From positions 279,159 to 343,158 of the forward strand of contig JAGYJJ010000002.1 of the NCBI GenBank assembly GCA_018402235.1: 64,000 bases of DNA, in the 5' to 3' direction. Shown here in pieces: positions 57,921-64,000 of this stretch. Each line of letters begins with the position of its first letter. The stretch's first letter is position 1. The notes under the pieces were generated by a model. It had not been told where the DNA came from, did no database searches, and saw only the letters and a program-made list of their open reading frames with translations. The DNA is from Candidatus Nanopelagicales bacterium (lineage in GTDB: Bacteria; Actinomycetota; Actinomycetes; S36-B12). A program made the translations under genes and the position numbers.

Positions 57921-59648
57921 GTGAACGCGCCCGTCGATGTATGCGCTTACAGGCAATCCCGCCCGTGGTGGCGCGACGCCGTCGTCTACCAGGTGTACCC
58001 GCGCAGCTTCGCCGACGCGAACGGCGATGGAATCGGCGACCTTCCTGGCATCATCGAGCGCCTCGACTACCTGGTCGACCTCGGTGTTGACGCCGTTTGG
58101 ATCTCACCGTTCTACACATCCCCACTGCACGATGGTGGCTACGACGTAGCCGACTTTCGCGATGTCGACGAACGCCTGGGCACGTTGGCCGACATCGACG
58201 CACTCATCGAACAAGCGCACGCGCGCAACTTGCGGGTCATCATGGACATCGTCCCCAACCACACCAGCAACGAGCACCGCTGGTTCCAAGAAGTCCTGCA
58301 CTCCGAGCCCGGTTCACCCACCTGGGAAGAATCCAGCAGCCGATTCATGATCCGACTCGGCAAAGGCAAGGATCACAACGAGCCGCCCACCAACTGGCGC
58401 AGCGTGTTTCATGGCCCGGGGTGGTCCCGACTGGTTCTGGCTAATGGGACGATCACCGATTACTGGTACCTACATTTATTCGATAGCACCCAACCGGATG
58501 TGGACTGGACCAATCCTCAGGTACGTGCCGAGTTCGAGGACATTCTTCGCTTCTGGTTCGACCGAGGCGTGGATGGTTTCCGGATCGACGTAGCCCACGG
58601 CCTTGCCAAGGACCAACAACTACCGGATATGGACTACGCCTCCCTACCGCAAAGTGAAATCCTGGGTCTGGCACCTGGTGCTCCCTACTGGGATCAAGAC
58701 GAGGTGCACGAGATTTACCGCGAGTGGCGCGCTATCGCGGATACATACGACCCCCCGCGCATCTTCTGCGGCGAAACCTGGGCACCAACAGCCGAGCGCC
58801 TCGCCCTATACCAGCGCCCCGATGAACTGCACACCTCGTTCAACTTCGATTACCTCGCCGCAGGTTGGGACGCAGACAAGATGCGTGCATCCATTGACGC
58901 CACAGTCGCGAACCACCTCAAGGTTGGCGCGCCACCCACCTGGGTGCTGAGCAACCACGACGTCGTTCGTCATGCCACGCGCTTTAGCCCTACGTCGGAC
59001 GGCACTGCGGTCTCCGCGACGTCGCACTTCGATGCGCAGCGTGGTTTGCGTCGGGCGCAGGCGGCCACCGTATTCATGTTGGGATTGCCGGGCTCTGCGT
59101 ACCTGTATCAAGGTGAAGAACTCGGACTTCCGGAGGTCTTCGACCTACCGGGTGAATCACGCCAGGATCCGGTGTGGAAGCGCAGTAAAGGCACCGACCT
59201 CGGCCGTGATGGGTGTCGCGTGCCCCTGCCGTGGTCGGACAATGAGCCCAATTACGGATTCGGCCCCACCAATGCCTCGTGGTTGCCCCAGCCGGCGGAT
59301 TGGGCCAACTTTTCCGTTGCGCAACAAAAAGACAACGACGCTTCAACGTGGCGGATGTATCAGCGCGCCTTGGAGCAACGCCGACGAGAACCGGCCCTCG
59401 GCGATGGTCCGATGGTGTGGGTGGACGACGCACCCGAGGGCGTGCTCGCATTGAAGCGCTTCACGAACGACGGTGATCAGCCCTCGGTGGTTATCGCGGT
59501 CAATATGTCGGAGGAGGCCCAGCAACTTCCATCGTCCTGGGGGGCCGACGCGCTACTGGCCTCAAGTGCCGATGTTGCGGCCGTGACGATCGATGAGTCC
59601 GAGCATCTGGTGATCGGCCCAGAAACCGCCGTGTGGTTACGGGCCTAA
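57921..59648 (+). CDS. aglA: Alpha-glucosidase, GH13 family
   Basis: 575 residues. GH13 regions: DIVPNHTS (I), GFRIDVAHGL with nucleophile Asp (II), IFCGETW with acid/base Glu (III), and LSNHDVVRH with stabilising Asp (IV). WRDAVVYQVYPRSFADANGDGIGDL is the oligo-1,6-glucosidase-type opening. It is cytosolic, with no signal peptide. It hydrolyses alpha-glucosides such as maltose, isomaltose or trehalose-derived sugars; exact linkage is open. GTG start with GGAGGAAG upstream. Confidence 0.93.
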   Translation: MNAPVDVCAYRQSRPWWRDAVVYQVYPRSFADANGDGIGDLPGIIERLDYLVDLGVDAVWISPFYTSPLHDGGYDVADFRDVDERLGTLADIDALIEQAHARNLRVIMDIVPNHTSNEHRWFQEVLHSEPGSPTWEESSSRFMIRLGKGKDHNEPPTNWRSVFHGPGWSRLVLANGTITDYWYLHLFDSTQPDVDWTNPQVRAEFEDILRFWFDRGVDGFRIDVAHGLAKDQQLPDMDYASLPQSEILGLAPGAPYWDQDEVHEIYREWRAIADTYDPPRIFCGETWAPTAERLALYQRPDELHTSFNFDYLAAGWDADKMRASIDATVANHLKVGAPPTWVLSNHDVVRHATRFSPTSDGTAVSATSHFDAQRGLRRAQAATVFMLGLPGSAYLYQGEELGLPEVFDLPGESRQDPVWKRSKGTDLGRDGCRVPLPWSDNEPNYGFGPTNASWLPQPADWANFSVAQQKDNDASTWRMYQRALEQRRREPALGDGPMVWVDDAPEGVLALKRFTNDGDQPSVVIAVNMSEEAQQLPSSWGADALLASSADVAAVTIDESEHLVIGPETAVWLRA

Positions 59649-60343
59649 CGCACCACGTGCAAACCGAGGCGGGCCTCTATCCCGGCGCTATAGGTGAACA
59701 GCTGGCCTCGCGGAGTCGACAATCGCTTCCAGGCTCCACTGGTAGCAGCAGTGATTCGAAGTGGCTCGTCGGTGATGAGCCGAAGACGGCGAGCTGCGTG
59801 CAGCGTGCGCATGGGCAATCCAGCCCACGCTGAGCGAGCCCAGATCTCCTCGGCTATCGGCGCAGCCTGCCGCTCACTCATTCCGGCGGTTCGCTGGCGA
59901 TACTCCTCGACAGCTTCCTTGACCAAAGGGGTGACATCGCTCGATACGCCGTGAATAGGCATCTGCCAGCCATCACGGGGCGGAAGCTGCGCAAGCGTCA
60001 GACCCTGATCAATGGGTGCGGTCACCGAGGGCAGAGAGTCAAGATCAAAACGAATGTCTTCGCCGCGGGCTAACGCTTCTTCCAGCCCGGTCACGAAGGA
60101 AGACAGCGAGATAGTCACAACAGCGTCCACGGCTTCACTCGATACCTGGGCGGGTACCGCCACCATGCACATGACATCCATCGGCAGAACCACGTAGCAC
60201 GCGATCGCGCTTCGTCCAACGGTCATGCGAACTGCGGATAGTGGGTCCCACTCGATTTGCCGACGCCCCACCAGGGACAAAATCCGCGCATCGGGCTCGG
60301 CGAGGGTGACAAGTCGTGACATAGGAACCTGTGCGGTGTTCAT
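59645..60343 (-). CDS. Conserved actinobacterial hypothetical (Rv2474c-like)
   Basis: 232 residues from ATG 60343 (MNTAQVPMSRLVTLAEPDARIL). It has no membrane segment or catalytic motif I can name. Conserved-looking stretches are MTVGRSAIACYVVLPMDVMCMVAVPAQ and a helical C-terminal half (VKEAVEEYRQRTAGMSERQAAPIAEEIWARSAW). The frame continues upstream to 60535 inside the thioesterase gene, which I discount. It lies 11 bp downstream of the thioesterase, as in M. tuberculosis, and converges on aglA with a 4-bp overlap. Confidence 0.75.
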   Translation of the reverse strand: MNTAQVPMSRLVTLAEPDARILSLVGRRQIEWDPLSAVRMTVGRSAIACYVVLPMDVMCMVAVPAQVSSEAVDAVVTISLSSFVTGLEEALARGEDIRFDLDSLPSVTAPIDQGLTLAQLPPRDGWQMPIHGVSSDVTPLVKEAVEEYRQRTAGMSERQAAPIAEEIWARSAWAGLPMRTLHAARRLRLITDEPLRITAATSGAWKRLSTPRGQLFTYSAGIEARLGLHVVR

Positions 60344-60354
60344 CACGGCCCTCC

Positions 60355-60759
60355 CTACGACGGTGCGTGCAGATTGGCTTCTAGGACGTGCCTGAATTCT
60401 TTCGGGATTTCCCGAGACTGGCGCGATCCGATATCGAAACACACCATCACGGTTTTCGCATCCGCAGCAAGGTGCCCTTCGTCCCAGACTTCGAAGTCCA
60501 TTGTGAAGGAGGAACGCCCCACGTGGGAGATCCAAGTCCGCACCAACAAGGGCTCGAGTCCGAACAAGATCGGTCGGCGGTAGTTGATCTCCTGGCGTGC
60601 CACAACCTGGCCGATAATCGCCCGGTCAACTTGTTCCAGTAGTCGGTACGCGCGAACGCGGGCTTCCATGATGTAGTCAATGACCACGGCATTGCTGACG
60701 TGGTCGTACGGGTCGAGGTCTTTGAACCGCTTGGCGACCTCGATTTCGAAGACGCTCAT
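60355..60759 (-). CDS. Acyl-CoA thioesterase, 4HBT hot-dog fold
   Basis: 134 residues. FKDLDPYDHVSNAVVIDYIMEARVRAY carries the hot-dog catalytic Asp in the D-x-x-x-H-V-x-N pattern; FTMDFEVWDEGHLAADAKTVMVCFD is the second half. It hydrolyses short or medium acyl-CoA; the substrate is unknown. It starts 3 bp after the ettA stop, so it is cotranscribed with ettA, the Rv2475c arrangement. Confidence 0.9.
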   Translation of the reverse strand: MSVFEIEVAKRFKDLDPYDHVSNAVVIDYIMEARVRAYRLLEQVDRAIIGQVVARQEINYRRPILFGLEPLLVRTWISHVGRSSFTMDFEVWDEGHLAADAKTVMVCFDIGSRQSREIPKEFRHVLEANLHAPS

Positions 60760-60762
60760 GCG

Positions 60763-62460
60763 CTAGTCGCGGGTCAACTTGCGATATGTGGCCCGGTGCG
60801 GACGCGCGGCTTCCTCGCCCAAGCGTTCGACCTTGTTCTTCTCGTAGGAATCGAAGTTGCCCTCGAACCAGAACCACTGTGAGTCGCCTTCGTACGCGAG
60901 AATGTGGGTAGCGACACGGTCCAGGAACCAGCGGTCGTGCGAGGTGATCACCGCGCAACCGGGGAACTCCAAGAGTGCGTTCTCCAGTGATCCCAAGGTT
61001 TCAACGTCGAGGTCGTTGGTGGGCTCATCGAGTAGCAGCAGGTTGCCACCCATCTTCAATGTGAGTGCCAGATTCAATCGGTTTCGTTCACCACCGGAGA
61101 GCACCTTCGCGGGCTTTTGCTGGTCGGGGCCTTTGAATCCGAAAGCAGAGACGTAGGCACGTGATGGCAGTTCCACATTGCCAACCTTGATCCAATCGAG
61201 GCCATCGCTCACGACCTCCCAGACTGTCTTGCTGGGGTCAAGTCCGGCGCGGGACTGATCAACGTAGGAAAGCGACACAGTTTCGCCCACCTTGATATCG
61301 CCCATCGTGGGCAGAACGTCCTTATCTTCGGCGTCGCCCTCGGCGGCTGCCACCAGCATCGTGAACAACGTGGTCTTGCCGACACCGTTCGGGCCGATCA
61401 CGCCCACGATGCCATTGCGCGGTAGCGAGAAGGAAAGATCGTCGATGAGGATGCGATCGCCGAAGGCCTTCGTGAGGTGTTCTGTTTCCACCACCACGTT
61501 TCCTAGCCTCGGACCGGGTGGAATCTGGATCTCCTCCATATCCAACTTGCGCGTTTTCTCCGCTTCATTGGCCATTTCCTCGTACCGCTGCAGGCGGGCG
61601 CGCGATTTGGTCTGGCGCGCCTTAGCGTTGGAACGCACCCATTCAAGTTCGTCGGTGAGGCGCTTTTGCAGTTTCGCGTCCTTTTGCCCCTCGACCTTCA
61701 TGCGCGCGGCCTTCGTCTCGAGGTACGTGGAGTAGTTGCCCTGGTACGGGTAGGCGCGGCCACGGTCGAGTTCGAGGATCCACTCGGCGACGTTGTCTAG
61801 GAAGTAGCGATCATGGGTGATCGCCACAACGGTCCCGGGGTAGCGCTCGAGGTACTGCTCGAGCCAGTTCACACTTTCGGCATCAAGGTGGTTCGTGGGT
61901 TCATCCAAAAGAAGGAGATCCGGTGCCAGGAGCAGGAGCTTGCATAGGGCAACGCGGCGCTTTTCACCGCCGGAGAGCACCGTCACATCCGCATCGCCGG
62001 GAGGGCACCTAAGCGCGTCCATTGCCTGCTCGAGTTGAGCGTCGAGATCCCAGGCGTTCTTGTGGTCGATGGCTTCTTGCAACTGCCCCATTTCGGCGAG
62101 CAAGGTGTCGTAGTCGGCATCCGGATTCGCTAATTCCGCGGAGATTTCGTTGAACCGATCCACCATGGCTTTGGTTTCGGCCACTCCGTCTTGCACGTTC
62201 TCGAGCACCGTCTTCGATTCATCGAGTTGTGGTTCTTGCATCAAGATGCCAACGGTGTAGCCATCCATCAGCTTGGCTTCACCGTTGGAGACGTCATCTA
62301 CCCCAGCCATGATTTTCAACAGGCTCGACTTACCTGCGCCGTTCGGACCAACCACGCCGATTTTGGCTCCAGGCAGGAACGACAAGGTCACATCGTCAAG
62401 GACAACCTTGTCGCCATGGGCCTTGCGGGCCTTGTGCAGCGTGAAAATGAACTCAGCCAT
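60763..62460 (-). CDS. ettA: Energy-dependent translational throttle protein EttA (ABC-F)
   Basis: 565 residues, two ABC domains. Walker A sequences are GPNGAGKSSLLKI and GPNGVGKTTLFTM; the LSGGEKRR and LSGGERNR signatures and both DEPTN Walker B ends are present; the arm and P-site linker lie between them. There is no membrane domain. EttA binds the ribosomal E site and gates initiation by ADP/ATP ratio. It corresponds to Rv2477c. It is preceded by the VapBC-like pair inserted between ettA and ssb. Confidence 0.96.
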   Translation of the reverse strand: MAEFIFTLHKARKAHGDKVVLDDVTLSFLPGAKIGVVGPNGAGKSSLLKIMAGVDDVSNGEAKLMDGYTVGILMQEPQLDESKTVLENVQDGVAETKAMVDRFNEISAELANPDADYDTLLAEMGQLQEAIDHKNAWDLDAQLEQAMDALRCPPGDADVTVLSGGEKRRVALCKLLLLAPDLLLLDEPTNHLDAESVNWLEQYLERYPGTVVAITHDRYFLDNVAEWILELDRGRAYPYQGNYSTYLETKAARMKVEGQKDAKLQKRLTDELEWVRSNAKARQTKSRARLQRYEEMANEAEKTRKLDMEEIQIPPGPRLGNVVVETEHLTKAFGDRILIDDLSFSLPRNGIVGVIGPNGVGKTTLFTMLVAAAEGDAEDKDVLPTMGDIKVGETVSLSYVDQSRAGLDPSKTVWEVVSDGLDWIKVGNVELPSRAYVSAFGFKGPDQQKPAKVLSGGERNRLNLALTLKMGGNLLLLDEPTNDLDVETLGSLENALLEFPGCAVITSHDRWFLDRVATHILAYEGDSQWFWFEGNFDSYEKNKVERLGEEAARPHRATYRKLTRD

Positions 62461-62486
62461 GAGTGCCTTTCTGTCGGTGCCCGAGC

Positions 62487-62894
62487 CTAGTTGCCCTCCA
62501 CCAACAGGAATTCACAGCGTGGGCCAGGGGCCCGAGTTAGTCGCGCGTCCGTGGTGATCAGCGGGGCATCGAGTAGTTCCGCCACTGCAACGAACGAAGC
62601 GTCATACGTGGAAACCGATGGGGCTAAAGAGGCGATCCGCATATTCACGGATGTAGTGGGCATTCGTTCAAGAGGTACGCGCATCAGTTGGGAGGCATGG
62701 TGGACGAGGTCACGCATCGACAGGGAGCCACGCAGAAGATGTCCGCGCAACGCATACAGCACCTCAAGGTCGAAGGCCTCCGGAGCCCACCACTCGTCGA
62801 ACATCTCAAGCTGGTCAACTACCCCCTCACCACGTTCGTCGGACGGGAGGACCACACTCATCCACGCCGATGAATCCACCACGCACGCGCTCAT
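62487..62894 (-). CDS. PIN-domain toxin (VapC-like)
   Basis: 135 residues. The PIN acidic residues are in VVDSSAWMSVVL (first Asp), the Glu of FDLEVLYALRG, and YDASFVAVAELLDAPLITTDARL (further Asps). It cuts RNA, often tRNA. It overlaps its antitoxin gene by 4 bp (62891-62894). Relative to M. tuberculosis it lies between ettA and the ssb-like gene, so it is a likely insertion. Confidence 0.9.
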   Translation of the reverse strand: MSACVVDSSAWMSVVLPSDERGEGVVDQLEMFDEWWAPEAFDLEVLYALRGHLLRGSLSMRDLVHHASQLMRVPLERMPTTSVNMRIASLAPSVSTYDASFVAVAELLDAPLITTDARLTRAPGPRCEFLLVEGN

Positions 62895-63199
62895 CGAAAC
62901 TCTTCTTCTGGGTCCCAGTCGACACCCATGGCTTGGTAGACCTCTCGGGCATGGTCAATCCGCGCTTGCCGCACGGACTCCGCCCCGCTCATCGAATTCG
63001 TCGAGTCGGTCCCGTCTCGAGCCATGCGGTCCACGCGACCTCGCAGCCAGGCGATGGTCTCCGCATGACTCATCCGCTTCGACGGCGTAGAGATAAGGCC
63101 CAGGATGTACTGCTGCAACGACTGCCCACTGTCCTTGGCGGCCGCCGTCAGCCGCGCGTGGACCTCCGGCGGCACGTTCCGGATGAGGATGTTCGGCAT
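62891..63199 (-). CDS. FitA/VapB-type ribbon-helix-helix antitoxin
   Basis: 102 residues from ATG 63199: MPNILIRNVPPEVHARLTAA is the RHH strand and helix, with QSLQQYILGLI the second helix. The C-terminal half (SHAETIAWLRGRVDRMA, ending DWDPEEEFR) should bind the toxin. Its first codons lie inside a perfect 35-bp palindrome, fitting autorepression. A TTG at 63214 in frame is unlikely as start. Confidence 0.88.
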   Translation of the reverse strand: MPNILIRNVPPEVHARLTAAAKDSGQSLQQYILGLISTPSKRMSHAETIAWLRGRVDRMARDGTDSTNSMSGAESVRQARIDHAREVYQAMGVDWDPEEEFR

Positions 63200-63225
63200 G
63201 CTTGCATTATGCAAGCATGCCGAAC
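63191..63225. promoter_or_regulatory. Perfect 35-bp palindrome over the antitoxin start
   Basis: GTTCGGCATGCTTGCAT (63191-63207), one central base, then its exact reverse complement (63209-63225). It covers the antitoxin ATG (63197-63199). This is the expected place for binding by the RHH antitoxin-toxin complex, so occupancy would block both transcription and ribosome access. Confidence 0.8.
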
Positions 63226-63237
63226 AGGTGGCAACGC

Positions 63238-63723
63238 TCAGGCCGATGCCAGTTCCTCGATCGACTCGTCTATTTCGTCGAGTTCCTCCGCCAAAGCAGC
63301 GGCTCCCATGGCGTCGGCCACGATCCGCGTCTCGCTTTCAACCACGGCCGCGGACTTGACCCGACTGAAGTCGGCCGTGCCGCGGGAGAGGTCCGGACCC
63401 ACCGCGTAGGCCTCAATGTCGTGGTAGCGGACTACGTGCGAGCCTTCACCGCAGGGCCGTTCAACCTCGCGACTGCGAAGGCGCCCGTAAATGATGACGG
63501 GCATCCCCTTCTTGACCGAGTTGGCCACATTGCTCGCCAAGTTCCGCCAACACGTCACGGACATGTAGTGGGTATCGCCTTCGATCCAGCGCTCGTTCTC
63601 TCGATCGAACCGACGCGTATTCGATGCGATCCGAAACGAAGCGACCGGATCACCGTTGCTTGTGAACCGAAGGTCCACGTCCTTGATCACGTTTCCGATC
63701 AAGGTCATCATGACGTCATTCAT
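63238..63723 (-). CDS. Single-stranded DNA-binding protein (SSB-like)
   Basis: 161 residues from ATG 63723 (MNDVMMTLIGNVIKDVDLRF); an upstream ATG at 63732 is possible. The OB fold shows GDPVASFRIASNTRR, THYMSVTCWRNLASNVANSVKKGMPVIIYGRL and VRYHDIEAYAVGPDLSRG. The acidic end (DEIDESIEELASA) lacks the DDDIPF-type tip of the main SSB, so this is the second, divergent paralogue like Rv2478c. The role may be in repair or competence. Confidence 0.88.
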   Translation of the reverse strand: MNDVMMTLIGNVIKDVDLRFTSNGDPVASFRIASNTRRFDRENERWIEGDTHYMSVTCWRNLASNVANSVKKGMPVIIYGRLRSREVERPCGEGSHVVRYHDIEAYAVGPDLSRGTADFSRVKSAAVVESETRIVADAMGAAALAEELDEIDESIEELASA

Positions 63724-63916
63724 TGCAACCATCACCCTTCTTCGGGGAACATCCCCGTTGCTATCAAGGGTGGGATCGAAAAGCGCCCCGCGTAACCCTG
63801 CATTCCTCATCTGTGGAGACCGAGTGCAACGCATGTGGACAGCGCCAGGCAACACTTGCACCACACCATCCTGCGTCCATCAACTCACAATCGACCCTGG
63901 AATACTCAGGTCCTGA

Positions 63917-63989
63917 GTGCCCGTAGCTCAACGGATAGAGCAACCGGTGTCTACCCAGTCGGTTGAGGGTTCGACTCCTTACGGGCGCG
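63917..63989 (+). tRNA. Probable tRNA-Arg (TCT), irregular
   Basis: 73 nt of regular class I length. Acceptor GTGCCCG pairs with CGGGCGC (one G-T). The D-arm GCTC-AACGGATA-GAGC and G discriminator are Arg-like. The anticodon arm is ACCGG-TGTCTAC-CCAGT: it holds TCT at 34-36, but has G rather than T at position 33 and one C-A mismatch. The T-stem has one G-A mismatch. No CCA is encoded. It may be real with base errors, or degraded. Confidence 0.6.
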
Positions 63990-64000
63990 CTCAGCTCTTG

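Noticed and set aside
59645..63989. Integrated mobile element near the VapBC pair and tRNA-Arg
   Set aside because: No integrase, transposase or direct repeats are seen, and the flanking ettA and ssb-like genes keep the conserved order.

Overview
The window comes from a high-GC Gram-positive bacterium (Actinomycetota; GC roughly 60% by eye). The evidence is the gene order. Blocks hemW-lepA / rpsT / holA-comEC-comEA-leuS, rsfS-nadD-proA-proB-obgE-rpmA-rplU-rne, ndk-DUF4233-folC-valS, clpX-clpP2-clpP1-tig and Fpg/Nei-like glycosylase-DsbA-like-pepN-glbO-aglA-thioesterase-ettA-ssb follow the order known from Mycobacterium tuberculosis and other actinobacteria. It also encodes mreB-mreC-mreD-mrdA-rodA, which rod-growing actinobacteria such as Streptomyces have and mycobacteria lack, so it is not a mycobacterium. 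I cannot name the genus.

Layout. 1-11,650: a TauE/SafE transporter fragment, haem and translation genes (hemW, lepA, rpsT), DNA polymerase delta, DNA-uptake genes comEA-comEC, and leuS co-oriented with an SGNH hydrolase. 11,650-13,350: a divergent region built of 30-bp repeats, an EamA transporter, a secreted I42-type protease inhibitor, tRNA-Ala and a second 30-bp repeat block. 13,350-22,600: a minus-strand run from the phosphatase/rsfS/nadD genes through proline biosynthesis to obgE, L27, L21 and RNase E/G. 22,700-33,500: two radical-SAM-associated genes, the cell-elongation cluster, an Abhydrolase_9 protein and ndk. 33,500-42,300: folC, divergent valS, a 117-bp palindrome, and the ClpXP/trigger-factor proteostasis block. 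42,300-46,900: tRNA-Pro and tRNA-Gly, a Tat-exported molybdopterin oxidoreductase with a cytochrome b partner, a Doc-type toxin-antitoxin pair, VKOR, a 22-bp tandem repeat array, a methyltransferase and a DUF3159 protein. 46,900-63,990: the glycosylase to ettA block, a VapBC-type pair with a perfect 35-bp operator-like palindrome, an SSB-like protein and an unusual tRNA-Arg.

Two points matter most to a reader. First, at least nine single-base indels break eight otherwise conserved genes (leuS twice, ndk twice, mreD, valS, the cytochrome b gene, the methyltransferase and a prolyl oligopeptidase). Several of these genes are essential in bacteria, so base-level assembly error is the best explanation, and I list each as one gene. 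Second, two families of short intergenic repeats, one with an exact 22-bp period (11-bp constant plus 11-bp spacer) and one with a 30-bp period, form arrays and long hairpins at gene borders. They are the least explained structure in the window.

No stretch of more than about 200 bases lacks a gene. The larger gaps are rne/rplU, clpX/clpP2, mrdA/mreD, lepA/rpsT and comEA/leuS.
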